DNA of 40,420 nucleotides from a virus, in IMG/VR virus record IMGVR_UViG_3300025646_000112, positions 1 through 40,420 of that record; one strand, given 5' to 3'. A program made the position numbers and the translations under genes. Shown here in pieces: positions 1 through 8,754 of the stretch (position 1 is the first letter of the stretch; every line of letters starts with the position of its first letter). Below the pieces are notes generated by a model. It made no database searches. It saw only the letters and a program-made list of their open reading frames with translations, and was not told the DNA's origin.

Positions 1-1280
1 CAAAGAGAACAGTTATTATGTGTAGTCGTGGTCATGGAAAATCTGTTTTTATGAGAGCATGGGTTGTTTGGAATCTATGTTTTCAAGAACCTCCATATCA
101 AATGGTCTATATGTCTTCTAACCAAAAGCAGACAAATATGCACATGAAATCTATTTCAAAAATGTTTAGTCATCCTATCCTTGAGAAATTTAAGCCCGAA
201 GGAAACAAAGGTTGGGCTGTTGAAGAAATGAATTTGGCCAATGGTAATTCTATTGTTGCTCGTTCAGTCAATTCTCAGTTTCGTGGTCTTCATCCTCAAG
301 AAGTTATTATTGACGACCCTTTGAAAGAGTTTAGCGTAAGCGGTATTCAAAAAGTCACAGATTGGTTTTTTGGTGACTTGACTCCTGCTATTCATTCTTC
401 TGCTAAAGTTCGTATTATCGGAACGCCTTTCAGTTACACAGATATTTACCAACAACTCTCGGAAAATTCAGTTTATACGATGAGAGTTTACCCCTGTTTG
501 AATTCTCTTAATGAACCACTTTGGCCTGAACGCTGGAACTACGAATCTTTAATGGAACGAAAAGAAGAAATGGGTTCACTTCTATTTACTAGAGAATATA
601 TGTGTGTTCCTATTTCTACTGGAACTTCTCTTTTCAATCCCGAATTTTTAGAAAGTGCAAAGAACAAAGATTTAGTTCTAAAACCAATCCGTAGAGAAGG
701 CCACAAATACTTTGTTGGTATTGACCCTGCTATTTCTACTGATGGAGATTACAATGTCATTACTGTTCTTGAAATGGATGAGAATGAAAATAAATCTATT
801 GTGTATATTGACCGAGCAAAGAATGTTGAGTTTAGAGAAAACATACAGAAGGTTAAAATTGTTAATAAACTGTTTAATCCCGAAGCAGTATTTTTTGAAA
901 GTAACGGGTTCGCTAAATCGTTCATTCAAGAGATTAGAAACACGGCTGATATTCGGCTACATGATTTCACTACAACTCGTAGAAAGAAACAGGAGATTAT
1001 TCTTAATTTACAAATGACTTTAGAGAACGGCAAAATGAATTTCCCTTATGGAAATGAAGAAAGTCGTAAGGTTACTGGAGAATTGATTAGTGAATTATCT
1101 ATGTTTGCCATTAATGAAAATGGCAAATTTGAAGGTATTGGCGCACACGATGACATGGTTATGAGTTTGGCTTTGGCTAATGCCGCAACTTTCCAATCTA
1201 CTGATAACTTTATTTTATTAGACGATATGGGAATATTTGACGACACTCCACGCTCTCCTATAATGGGGCTAAATTTCTAA
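1..1280 (+). CDS. terL: Terminase large subunit, 5' end cut by window edge
   Basis: This is the packaging motor that pumps viral DNA into the prohead and cuts the concatemer. The frame is open to the window edge: codons before the ATG at 18 read KRTVI and form the strand leading into the Walker A loop CSRGHGKS (about 21-44). The ATG at 18 is therefore not the start, and the N-terminus lies outside the window. Walker B with catalytic acid is VIIDDP (about 304-321), followed by the coupling motif IIGTP (about 415-430). The C-terminal half is an RNase H-fold nuclease with acidic residues in GIDPA (about 718), FFES (about 892) and HDD (about 1147). All parts of a full ATPase-nuclease are present and look intact. 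It heads the late gene module. Confidence 0.93.
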   Translation, partial: KRTVIMCSRGHGKSVFMRAWVVWNLCFQEPPYQMVYMSSNQKQTNMHMKSISKMFSHPILEKFKPEGNKGWAVEEMNLANGNSIVARSVNSQFRGLHPQEVIIDDPLKEFSVSGIQKVTDWFFGDLTPAIHSSAKVRIIGTPFSYTDIYQQLSENSVYTMRVYPCLNSLNEPLWPERWNYESLMERKEEMGSLLFTREYMCVPISTGTSLFNPEFLESAKNKDLVLKPIRREGHKYFVGIDPAISTDGDYNVITVLEMDENENKSIVYIDRAKNVEFRENIQKVKIVNKLFNPEAVFFESNGFAKSFIQEIRNTADIRLHDFTTTRRKKQEIILNLQMTLENGKMNFPYGNEESRKVTGELISELSMFAINENGKFEGIGAHDDMVMSLALANAATFQSTDNFILLDDMGIFDDTPRSPIMGLNF

Positions 1281-1290
1281 GGTGATTAAG

Positions 1291-2643
1291 ATGGTAGAGG
1301 CAGAAAAATTAATTGAGGCCAAGCCATTAATTGAACAATTAGAAGAGTTAGACCAAGAAGAAAAAGAAATCCTTAGTCAAGTAGAAGGAGATTTGAAACT
1401 GTCTTTTGGCCTTACTCATGTTATGTCGGAGATTGAAGAGATACAGAAGTTATCAACTGATTACAACATAAATGCAACCGATGCTAGAAAACAATTAGAT
1501 TTTTTCCCAAATGAATATATCGTTCAAGACCAAACAGTTCCCGACCTCGTTAAAAAGATGAGGAATGCTCGTAGAGGACTAAAAGGCGAGCAGAGAGAAA
1601 AGATGGCAAAGGCTATTGATACTATGATTGATGCTTATGCTGACCACATACACAAGTGCATTGATTCTATTACATGGGTCACTCCATACAAAACAACTTT
1701 GCTTAAGATGCGATTTAACGAAAAGGACTTACAAAAACTCTACAAAATGAAAGATGTAGATATTCGTAGAGAAACAGTTGATGCTCTATGCAAGTATTGG
1801 GAAGCCGATTTGTCCCAAAGAGAAATGGCTTTTGGAAAAGAATATAGTCAATTACAAAAGACAATGAATGAGGCTAAGAAAGAATTTAGAGGGGCTATCA
1901 ATAAAATTACAGACCAATCAATTACAAAGTCTAAAAGAGAAAGGATAGAAGATTTTGTTCTCAAGGCGGTTTGTGAAAATCAAGGAATTAATGCTAATAG
2001 AATTCATGACCTTATGCCAACTAATCTGTATAATGCATCTTCACCAAATACCATTGCTAAGATGATTAATAAATTAGATATTGCTTCTGTTGATGGGGCA
2101 TACTATAAGATGCCATCTATGTTAAAGAAAAATATTTGGGCTTATACTGCGGCATTCATTGACTCGGATGGATATATTACACTTGACCGCAATATGAATC
2201 CTAGAGTTGGACTGGTGGCTACGGGAGAGAGAGGAAAGGCTTTCATGCAGGAAATGCATAAGTCAATTGGCTTTGGTCGTATGCACCTTGACCAAAAATC
2301 TCCTCAAGACACACGGCTGATTAATAGATTGAACTTTTATTCTCAAGACGATGTTACTAATCTTTTAACTAAGTGCTTACCACATTTTAAATTGAAAAAA
2401 TCAAATGCTGAATTGCTTCTTGAGTTGATTAGGATGAAGAAGTCATTTAAGAAAGAAGATTGGTATAAAGATAGATGTGATGAAATTTTTAAACTTATGA
2501 AGTGGGAGAACCATAAAGACCATGTTGGATTTGATTGGTCTAAGGAAGGTATTTACCTTGATGACATTCAAAAGTATAAAGACAATTGTAAAATGTCTGT
2601 AATGGATTCTCTTGAACAAATTGGAACTCCTATGGTGGTTTAG
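1291..2643 (+). CDS. Winged-helix protein fused to a LAGLIDADG endonuclease-like domain
   Basis: The 450-residue protein has three parts. A charged helical N-terminal region (about 1-215) comes first, then a winged-helix-like segment (about 220-280, around KAVCENQGINANRIHDL). A single-motif LAGLIDADG domain (about 283-390) carries AAFIDSDGYI near residue 287 and a late helix NAELLLELI typical of the family. LAGLIDADG proteins are homing endonucleases, maturases or derived DNA-binding regulators. Which applies here cannot be seen. No intron or intein boundary is visible in terL or in this gene. I chose the ATG at 1291 over the in-frame GTG at 1282 because that GTG lies inside the Shine-Dalgarno box AGGTGATT. 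Its place right after terL would also suit a packaging DNA-binding protein, but that is only inference. Confidence 0.75.
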   Translation: MVEAEKLIEAKPLIEQLEELDQEEKEILSQVEGDLKLSFGLTHVMSEIEEIQKLSTDYNINATDARKQLDFFPNEYIVQDQTVPDLVKKMRNARRGLKGEQREKMAKAIDTMIDAYADHIHKCIDSITWVTPYKTTLLKMRFNEKDLQKLYKMKDVDIRRETVDALCKYWEADLSQREMAFGKEYSQLQKTMNEAKKEFRGAINKITDQSITKSKRERIEDFVLKAVCENQGINANRIHDLMPTNLYNASSPNTIAKMINKLDIASVDGAYYKMPSMLKKNIWAYTAAFIDSDGYITLDRNMNPRVGLVATGERGKAFMQEMHKSIGFGRMHLDQKSPQDTRLINRLNFYSQDDVTNLLTKCLPHFKLKKSNAELLLELIRMKKSFKKEDWYKDRCDEIFKLMKWENHKDHVGFDWSKEGIYLDDIQKYKDNCKMSVMDSLEQIGTPMVV

Positions 2644-2645
2644 TT

Positions 2646-3065
2646 ATGCCAATTACTCATAAAAAAGATGGTTGGTATTGGGGCGGAAGAGGGCCATTTA
2701 AATCTAGAAAAAAAGCAGTTGAAGTTGCACAGGCCGCTTATGCTAGTGGCTATGTAAAGAAATCTTGGAAAAGTATTCTTAAGATTGAAAGTGAAGTTGA
2801 TGGTAGAAAGGTTAGAACTTCGCCCGAAGAATCAATTGACTTTTTGACTTACAGGAGTTGGGCTTGGCAATCTAAAAAAGCGAGAGAATCAGAAGGAATG
2901 ACAGGCGGATTTAAAGACAAAGAACATTTAGAATTGATTACAACTCCAAAAGGAAAAGCACTTGGCTATGATGTTAAAGGCGATGAACTCAAAAGATGGA
3001 TTAGAACTTGGAATGCCGAGTTTGGTGAAAAACTAGGGGCAATATATCCAACAGGTGATGAATGA
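2646..3065 (+). CDS. Small protein with phage-type GWYWGxxGPF domain
   Basis: The 139-residue protein starts with a short domain, about residues 3-36: THKKDGWYWG, GPFKSRKKA and AAYASGY. From memory, this signature recurs in virus and phage structural regions, but its function is unknown to me. It is followed directly by KSWKSILK, an internal copy of the W-x-x-I-L-K peptide that begins several neighbouring proteins. The C-terminal half (about 55-139) is charged, Trp-rich and unrecognised. The start follows GGTGGTT after the previous stop. The stop overlaps the next ATG as ATGA, so translation is probably coupled. It may be a minor head protein. Confidence 0.6.
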   Translation: MPITHKKDGWYWGGRGPFKSRKKAVEVAQAAYASGYVKKSWKSILKIESEVDGRKVRTSPEESIDFLTYRSWAWQSKKARESEGMTGGFKDKEHLELITTPKGKALGYDVKGDELKRWIRTWNAEFGEKLGAIYPTGDE

Positions 3066-3439
3066 TGTGGCAAGAAATTCTTAAGAAAGAAAAGGATGCT
3101 TGCTACTATAAAGTTAAATCAAGATATAAAGACTGGCCTAGTGCTTATGCTAGCGGGGCTTTAGTTCAATGTCGTAAAGTCGGTGCAGATAATTGGGGAA
3201 ATTCGGTTGAAAAAGGCGGAGATGATTTCGCAAGAGAAAAGAAAGAAGGACTTCATGGTTGGTTTTCAAGAGCAGGAGGAAGTGGTTCGGAAACAGGTTG
3301 GGTTTCTTGTCAATCTTGTGAAGATGATAAAGAAGGAACAAAACCTTGTGGAAGAACAGATGCTTCTAAAGGAACTAAACAAAGATGTAGGCCAACTTGT
3401 GCCGCCTGTAAAACATATAAAAGGAGGAAAGGAGAATGA
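3062..3439 (+). CDS. DUF5872-like cysteine-containing protein
   Basis: The protein begins MMWQEILKK, one of the recurring W-x-x-I-L-K tags. It continues with KDWPSAYASGALVQCRKVG, NWGN, KKEGLHGWFSR and a Cys-rich tail (CQSC, CGR, CRPTCAAC). I recognise this series as the phage-associated domain called DUF5872. It occurs widely in marine phage and giant-virus proteins without an assigned function. Several conserved Cys suggest zinc binding, which is inference. Two starts are possible, ATG at 3062 and ATG at 3065. The second has the better spacing from AGGTGAT (3053-3059) and would give MWQEILK, as in the gene at 16315. The gene overlaps both neighbours by 4 bases. Confidence 0.65.
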   Translation: MMWQEILKKEKDACYYKVKSRYKDWPSAYASGALVQCRKVGADNWGNSVEKGGDDFAREKKEGLHGWFSRAGGSGSETGWVSCQSCEDDKEGTKPCGRTDASKGTKQRCRPTCAACKTYKRRKGE

Positions 3440-3855
3440 GCGATTGGAAAGATATACTAAAAGCCCCACTATTAACAGATGAAGAAGAAAAAGAAATTGC
3501 TGATTTGATGCGGTTTAGAAATATGACAAGAGAAGAAGCCGAAAGAAAAGTGAGAAAGGATGCTGGTAAATTAGATTCTAAAACACCAGTAGGTAGATTT
3601 GTTAAAAGTAGTTGCGGAACAGAAAAAATGCATGGCGGTTGTGGTTGCGATGAATGCCGAGAAAAGACTAACAAATCTTATTGTCCTCATTGTGATGGAA
3701 ATGCACCAAAAAGCGAATGCGTTTGTGGAAAAATGGAAAAGAAATTGTTTGGTAATCAAAAGGTAATTGCGGCCAAAGCACCACCAAAGGATGAAATTAC
3801 TGGTGCAGATTTCAAAGCCCTTCGTGGAGAAAAAAAGAAACTAATGAAAGAATAA
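3436..3855 (+). CDS. Hypothetical zinc-binding protein with W-x-x-I-L-K N-terminus
   Basis: The 139-residue protein begins SDWKDILKAP, the recurring tag. A helical segment follows (about 14-50; EEEKEIADLMRFR, TREEAERKV). Then comes a dense cysteine region (about 58-100) with HGGCGCDECR, CPHCDGNAP and CVCG, likely one or two zinc ribbons. The C-terminus is lysine-rich. It has a strong Shine-Dalgarno (GGAGG and GGAG just upstream), and its ATG overlaps the preceding TGA. I do not recognise the family. Its place among tagged proteins between terminase and portal suggests a minor virion or packaging accessory protein. Confidence 0.6.
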   Translation: MSDWKDILKAPLLTDEEEKEIADLMRFRNMTREEAERKVRKDAGKLDSKTPVGRFVKSSCGTEKMHGGCGCDECREKTNKSYCPHCDGNAPKSECVCGKMEKKLFGNQKVIAAKAPPKDEITGADFKALRGEKKKLMKE

Positions 3856-3870
3856 CATTGAGTGATGAAT

Positions 3871-4158
3871 ATGGATTGGAAAGAAGTTCTAAAAAAAGAT
3901 AAAGAAGATATGCGAGTAGGAACAGTATATCCATCCGATAGAGCAGGTAAAAAAATAATGATGCTAACCCATGAAGGTAAGAAAATCCATGCTGGTGCTA
4001 AAGGCTATGGTAATTGGAAAGGTAAAGGAAAGAATCGTGGCGGTGGCACACATCATAATCCAAAACGCAGGGCTAATTTTAAAGCGAGACATAACTGCGA
4101 CCAATGTAAAGGTAGAATTACAACTCCTAGATGTTTAGCCTGTAAAAAACTATGGTGA
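3871..4158 (+). CDS. Small basic zinc-knuckle protein with MDW tag
   Basis: The 95-residue basic protein starts MDWKEVLKKDKED, the clearest copy of the recurring N-terminal tag. A short strand region (KKIMMLTHEGKKIHAGAKGYG) and a Gly/Lys/His-rich stretch follow. The end is RRANFKARHNCDQCK and TPRCLACKKLW, two CxxC pairs that probably bind zinc. The C-terminal RxxFxxRHxC pattern resembles short proteins of phages and large DNA viruses, but I cannot name a family firmly. I chose the ATG at 3871 over GTG 3862 and ATG 3865 because GAGTGAT precedes it and MDW matches other tagged starts. It likely binds nucleic acid. Confidence 0.6.
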   Translation: MDWKEVLKKDKEDMRVGTVYPSDRAGKKIMMLTHEGKKIHAGAKGYGNWKGKGKNRGGGTHHNPKRRANFKARHNCDQCKGRITTPRCLACKKLW

Positions 4159-4212
4159 GAGTAAACAGTTAAAACCCATGCCCACTACAAATGATTTAGG
4201 GGAGTCTTGACT

Positions 4213-5865
4213 ATGGCCGAAGAAAACCGCAGATTCTCCATAACGAATCTATTTAGGAGAAAAACCCCTACTCCTGCTGATAGACAAATTTACAGCATGG
4301 GAATTCAAGAGAGGCAAAACAATAACATAATGACTGCGCCAATTATTTATTCAATTGTTCAGCAATCAGTTATTGTAAGAACTTGTATTACTCAACTTAA
4401 GCAGGAAGTATTTCGTAGAGGCTATCTTTGGGAAAAGGCATACGAAGCCCGTTGTAGAGACTGCGGGAAAGAACATCAACGGCCTGTTCAAGAATGCGCC
4501 CGTTGTGAATCAACTCAATTAGATAAGCCCGACCCAAAGCAATTAGAATACGCTGAGAAGTTTATGGATGGCTATGTGAATAAAGCCGAACAATTGTTTA
4601 TTGATGTGCTACAAGAACTTGAAGATGATTTAAACATCATGGATGATGCATACATTGTTCTCGTCAAAGAATATTTTATTGATGGCAATGGTCAAATTAG
4701 AATGCACCGAATCAAAGAAGTGTTTAGAGGCGACCCCGTTACTATGATGATTTATTGTGATGATGAAGGCATTCGTGGAACAAAGGGATTTACTTGTGTG
4801 AATCACCGTCAATTTATTTCTACTGAACCCCATGAAGTTTGTGAGATTTGTAATGGAAATCTTTTCCCTATTCATTATGTAAATCGTGTCGGTGGCCAAG
4901 ACCAATATTTCTTAGAAGGAGAAGTTCTTCATTTTAGCAAATATAATCCTAGTCGTCTTTACGGTCTTTCTCCAATTCTAACTCTCTATAATCTTGTCAT
5001 GACTCTTATTGCTATGGAGAACTATGTCAATTCATCTTACACAAAGAGTAGAATGCCGAGAGGACTACTCGCAGTCCAAACTAGAAACATGGACTCAATG
5101 AGGAACTTTTGGAGAGCAACAAAAGAAAAGATGGAAGCCGACCCTCATTTTATTCCTGTTATGGGAATTGAAGCCGAGAATGGAAAGGGTGCGGTTGAAT
5201 GGATTAAGTTCATGGATAGCCTCAAAGAAATGGATTATGTTTCTGTAAAGGATGATTTGCGAGATAGAATTTCAGCATTCTATGGAGTAAGTAAAGTGTT
5301 TATGGCTGATAATACTACAAGCGGTGGATTGAATAATGAAGGTATGCAAATCCTAGTAACCAATAGAGCCGTTCAAAAAGCACAAACTGTTTACAACAAT
5401 TATGTTTTCCCGTTCCTCATTAGGCAATTTGGAATTACTGATTGGAATTTGAAACTCCCACCAAGCGAAGAAGAAGATGAAATTGCCATACTTCGTAAGC
5501 GTGAAATTGAAGTTAATATTGCCGCATCAATTAAGAATCTTGGTTTTGAAATTGAAATGGATGAAGATGGTAACTTTACTTATAGTAAGCCCGAACCAAA
5601 AGAAGAGAAGCCTCCAATGGGTGAAGAAGGAAACAATGCAGAACTTGACCCTCTTGCTGGCTCTAATTTAGACCAAAGGGATTTAGATGAAATGCAAAGG
5701 AATTTTGCACAAGGCGGAGAACAACAATCAAAGCCACAAGAGAACCCGCCAGCCACAAGGAATAAAAGGAGAATGAGCGTAGGCCCAGATAAGAGATTAA
5801 CTGGTTTACCCAAAGAAGCAGGAAACCAAAATGTAGATTCAAGAAGCGAAAGGAGAGTTGGATGA
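4213..5865 (+). CDS. Portal protein with two inserted zinc-ribbon-like elements
   Basis: The portal forms the dodecameric ring through which DNA enters the capsid. The 550-residue length fits the family. Typical portal segments are seen: a core with EVLHFSKYNPSRLYGLSPI (about 237-255), a long helix with LIAMENYVNSSY, and a C-terminal FYGVSKVFMADNTTSGGLN region (about 355-375). The tail after residue 465 is hydrophilic. Two insertions stand out. CRDC with CARC (C81, C84, C95, C98) is the first. The second is CVNH with CEIC (C195, H198, C210, C213), about 100 residues later. Both look like zinc ribbons, which are not usual in portals. ATG at 4213 is preferred to TTG 4207 because GGGGAG lies upstream. 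A TTAAAA stretch near 4170 in the 54-base gap could be a weak promoter. Confidence 0.85.
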   Translation: MAEENRRFSITNLFRRKTPTPADRQIYSMGIQERQNNNIMTAPIIYSIVQQSVIVRTCITQLKQEVFRRGYLWEKAYEARCRDCGKEHQRPVQECARCESTQLDKPDPKQLEYAEKFMDGYVNKAEQLFIDVLQELEDDLNIMDDAYIVLVKEYFIDGNGQIRMHRIKEVFRGDPVTMMIYCDDEGIRGTKGFTCVNHRQFISTEPHEVCEICNGNLFPIHYVNRVGGQDQYFLEGEVLHFSKYNPSRLYGLSPILTLYNLVMTLIAMENYVNSSYTKSRMPRGLLAVQTRNMDSMRNFWRATKEKMEADPHFIPVMGIEAENGKGAVEWIKFMDSLKEMDYVSVKDDLRDRISAFYGVSKVFMADNTTSGGLNNEGMQILVTNRAVQKAQTVYNNYVFPFLIRQFGITDWNLKLPPSEEEDEIAILRKREIEVNIAASIKNLGFEIEMDEDGNFTYSKPEPKEEKPPMGEEGNNAELDPLAGSNLDQRDLDEMQRNFAQGGEQQSKPQENPPATRNKRRMSVGPDKRLTGLPKEAGNQNVDSRSERRVG

Positions 5866-6089
5866 TGACAGAAGATACACGACAAAAAGAAATTAGACTA
5901 AAGAAAGAGTTAGCACAACTTCGTGCAAAACATGCGAATGAAGATAGAGTGGTAAAACCAACTAGAGATTTTTCTATGGGAATTCCTGCTGATACTTCAC
6001 ACAAAGCAAAACTAAGTTCGGCAGATTCGCCCGATGTAATTTTACTTCCCAAACACCGAAGAGGCAATAAAGAAAACATTCCATATTGA
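5862..6089 (+). CDS. Small hypothetical charged protein
   Basis: The 75-residue protein has an N-terminal basic helix (KEIRLKKELAQLRAKHA) that could form a coiled coil, then an extended, probably disordered tail. It lacks cysteines and membrane segments. The ATG at 5862 overlaps the portal stop (ATGATGA), and ATG 5865 is equally possible after AAGGAGAG. The tight coupling to the portal suggests a packaging or head role, but no family is recognised. Confidence 0.5.
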   Translation: MMTEDTRQKEIRLKKELAQLRAKHANEDRVVKPTRDFSMGIPADTSHKAKLSSADSPDVILLPKHRRGNKENIPY

Positions 6090-6099
6090 GGTGAAGTAA

Positions 6100-8157
6100 A
6101 TGAATTCTTCAAATGTGCTTAAAGCAAAAGGAGATAAAACCTTTAGCAGTTTTGATGAATTATATGCTTACGAAGCACAAACAGACCCCAATTTGAAAGA
6201 TAACTTTGCATCTAATGAATTAAAACTTGAGGGTCTAAAACAATATACTCTTTCTAACGAAGATAAAAAACAAATAGATAATGCTAGAAAATTCAATAAG
6301 CAAATAGATGAATTAAATGATAGTCTAGGTGTTAAAAGAAAAAAAGGAACTGACTATAAAATTTATTCAACTACGCCATCTTCTAAAAGTTTATTTCCAT
6401 TTATTACAAATTCTTATTTATTTGTTGAGTTTTTAAATTTCCTTAACAGTTGTATGACAATGAGAGCGAATGAGAAAATCGCTAATTACTTTTCATCTGG
6501 TATTTTAAACTACATTAAGATGGCTGAATATGAATCGCCAATTGAAGAAGATAAATATACTCAAGAGGATATAGATAAGGCAAAAGAATTAGAAGAAGAA
6601 TTGTCTATGATTTGTGAAAAAGCACAAAATTTTGCCCTTAAAAAATATTCAAATATTAATGGATTTAAAGCAGTATCTTTGGCCTATGAAAAAATGTATA
6701 ATAAAAAATATCTCACGGCAAAAGATAAGAGATTAAAGGGTTCTGCTATTAAAGATATTATTTATTATTTGAATACTGATTTAACTCCTAAAGAAGAAAT
6801 AACTGGAATAATTACTATTATGAAAAAACATAAAATAGACATAGATAATAGAAATAAAATTCTAGAAGATTTAGACGAAGCCAATAAAAAAGCATTGGAA
6901 GAAGGCAGATTAAAGGGAGAACTAACTCGTAAACTCCAAAGAGAACATAGAAATAAAGAGATGGAGTTAGCAAAAGAAACGGATTCAGTTAAAATAACAG
7001 AATACATGGATTCTCTACCTGAAGGAATTAAAGAAGAAGTTATTGAACAATATAAAGAAATAGTAATACCACAGATTAAATCTCGCATTGAAGCAAAAGA
7101 AAATAAAGATACACCTTTTAATTCCACAGAAAAGAATGAATTAGAAAAAAGACTTGAAAATTACAAAAAAATGCTAGTAGAAACTAAAAATAAATATGAT
7201 TCCTTTATGAAAGAAAGAAATAAAGAATTGAAAACTATTGAAGATAAAATACAGAATGCAAAAAAAGTATTTCAAGAGTGGAGTGAATCAACAGTTGGAA
7301 ATAGAAAACCAAATGAATATAGTCTCAAAGACCAACAATTAGAAAAAAAATTAGCAGAGTTTAGAAAACAAATAGATGAAATTAATCAAAAAAATAAAAA
7401 AGAGAAAGAAAATTTGTTAGACAAAATAAAAATTACTAAAGAACAAATTAGTTCAACAGAAAATGCTTTAAAAGAAAAGGGAGATAGTGAGTCATCAATT
7501 GATGAATTACAACTTTTTTTGGATGAGTATAATTTTAATTATATGCATTTAGATATTTTACATAGGAAATTTATGAATGATTTAGTGGATGAACAATTAC
7601 AAGATTACACAGATGAAATCAATCAAAAATTTAAAGATATTAAAGAAAGTAAAAAGATGGAGTTTAATCGCATTGAGAGAGTCAAAGAACAAATTGATTT
7701 TTTAGTAGATAATGCAGAAGAAATCATACGAATAGCAAATCTAGTTGATTCAATTAATGCTAATAAAGGAGAATTATTTATTGAATCCAAAGAGGATGAA
7801 GAAATAGATAAGAATAAATTTATAAAACAAGTTAAAGAAGCAAAGGATGCCTACATTGAATCTGGAAATCACATTGAAGATATTATAAAATTACTTTCTA
7901 AATTGGAAAAAGAATATGAAGAGGTTTCGGATTTCTTAGAAGAAATAACAGAAGATAGCGAATCCGAAGAAGCAAAAACAGATATTAATGAAATCATAGA
8001 AGATATAGATGAGGAAATAAATGATTCCTTAGTTAATAGAGATAGAATTTTTAGAGAAATAAATAGCAAAACAAAAGACCTCAATGAAGAAATAGAAACA
8101 TTAACTCAGTTGATAACAGAAACAAAAAAGATTGGATTTAAAAAATATAAGGAGTGA
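6100..8157 (+). CDS. Long coiled-coil protein of unknown function
   Basis: The 685-residue protein is dominated by Lys/Glu-rich heptad-like helices from about residue 150 to the end. The N-terminal 130 residues contain a hydrophobic patch (FPFITNSYLFVEFLNFLN). No catalytic motif was found. Codon use is more A-rich than in portal or capsid genes, with runs of AAA, ATA and GAA. The gene starts after GAGGTGAAGTAA and ends just before the Shine-Dalgarno of the next tagged gene. It resembles the second coiled-coil protein at 18160 in length class and composition, but I see no convincing alignment. It could be an internal head or scaffold-like protein or a host-directed protein. Confidence 0.6.
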   Translation: MNSSNVLKAKGDKTFSSFDELYAYEAQTDPNLKDNFASNELKLEGLKQYTLSNEDKKQIDNARKFNKQIDELNDSLGVKRKKGTDYKIYSTTPSSKSLFPFITNSYLFVEFLNFLNSCMTMRANEKIANYFSSGILNYIKMAEYESPIEEDKYTQEDIDKAKELEEELSMICEKAQNFALKKYSNINGFKAVSLAYEKMYNKKYLTAKDKRLKGSAIKDIIYYLNTDLTPKEEITGIITIMKKHKIDIDNRNKILEDLDEANKKALEEGRLKGELTRKLQREHRNKEMELAKETDSVKITEYMDSLPEGIKEEVIEQYKEIVIPQIKSRIEAKENKDTPFNSTEKNELEKRLENYKKMLVETKNKYDSFMKERNKELKTIEDKIQNAKKVFQEWSESTVGNRKPNEYSLKDQQLEKKLAEFRKQIDEINQKNKKEKENLLDKIKITKEQISSTENALKEKGDSESSIDELQLFLDEYNFNYMHLDILHRKFMNDLVDEQLQDYTDEINQKFKDIKESKKMEFNRIERVKEQIDFLVDNAEEIIRIANLVDSINANKGELFIESKEDEEIDKNKFIKQVKEAKDAYIESGNHIEDIIKLLSKLEKEYEEVSDFLEEITEDSESEEAKTDINEIIEDIDEEINDSLVNRDRIFREINSKTKDLNEEIETLTQLITETKKIGFKKYKE

Positions 8158-8164
8158 AATAAAC

Positions 8165-8515
8165 ATGGATTGGATGAAAGTTCTAAAAGAAGAAATTGTT
8201 GAGACTGATGCTGATATTTTATCTTCTCTTGATGATAAACAAAGAAAGCGACTTAAGAAAACACTTCAATCAGCCGAACCGACTGAATTTTTCGGTCAAG
8301 ATTTTACAAAACTCGGAGAACTTATTGAAATTATGAGCGAACTAAATTTAGTTAAAGCCGATAAGAAACTCAACAAGAAGATGAAATCAATGGATGAACG
8401 GAATATTGATATTGTAGCCACCGCTACCAAACTTCGTAAGGAGTATGAATTGTTGTTTAGGCAACTCTATGATATGGTCTATCCTAAGAGAATGGAGGAT
8501 GAAGTAAATGAGTGA
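8165..8515 (+). CDS. Small helical protein with MDW tag
   Basis: The 116-residue protein begins MDWMKVLKEEI, another copy of the recurring N-terminal peptide. The rest is predicted helical and charged (DDKQRKRLKKTL, KLGELIEIMSELNL, KLRKEYELLFRQLYDMVYP). The open frame extends upstream to 8132, but AAGGAGTGA lies 10 bases before the ATG at 8165 and the MDW start matches sister proteins, so I use 8165. It overlaps the next gene by 8 bases. No family is recognised. Confidence 0.55.
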   Translation: MDWMKVLKEEIVETDADILSSLDDKQRKRLKKTLQSAEPTEFFGQDFTKLGELIEIMSELNLVKADKKLNKKMKSMDERNIDIVATATKLRKEYELLFRQLYDMVYPKRMEDEVNE

Positions 8516-8753
8516 AGATAATTCAATTAATGAAGACCTGTTAGCCATCGTTAAGGCATTGGCTGATAAGGTTGAGAGTCTAGAAAAAACAATTTACGCT
8601 AAAGATAGTCTTTTGATGAAGGCTGGCTTAGTCGTTACCCAAAGTCCAACTCCAAGCATGAATAGAACTATTGGTGGTTCTTCTACCATTAGCGGAGATA
8701 TTTCTAAAATGGATTGGAGTGATATTCATAAGATGATTAAGGAGTATGAGTAA
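8508..8753 (+). CDS. Small protein with C-terminal MDWSDIHK peptide
   Basis: The 81-residue protein has an N-terminal coiled coil (LLAIVKALADKVESLEKTIYAK), a Ser/Thr/Gly-rich linker and the C-terminal end SKMDWSDIHKMIKEYE. That end closely matches the last residues of the protease-scaffold protein (ASMDWADVHRLVGGNY). Coiled coil, flexible linker and terminal docking peptide make up the layout of a miniature scaffold or adaptor. The gene has a strong GGAGG at proper spacing. A role in head assembly is inferred from the shared C-terminus and location. Confidence 0.55.
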   Translation: MSEDNSINEDLLAIVKALADKVESLEKTIYAKDSLLMKAGLVVTQSPTPSMNRTIGGSSTISGDISKMDWSDIHKMIKEYE

Positions 8754-8754
8754 A

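Noticed and set aside
1-1280. Intron or intein in the terminase next to the LAGLIDADG gene
   Set aside because: The terminase motifs run in order in a single uninterrupted frame to the stop; no splice junction or Hint-domain motifs are visible.
5663-6112. Long minus-strand open frame of 149 codons across the portal end
   Set aside because: It lies opposite three well-supported plus-strand genes, has no ribosome box, and its composition is that of a reverse shadow of Gln/Glu-rich coding sequence.
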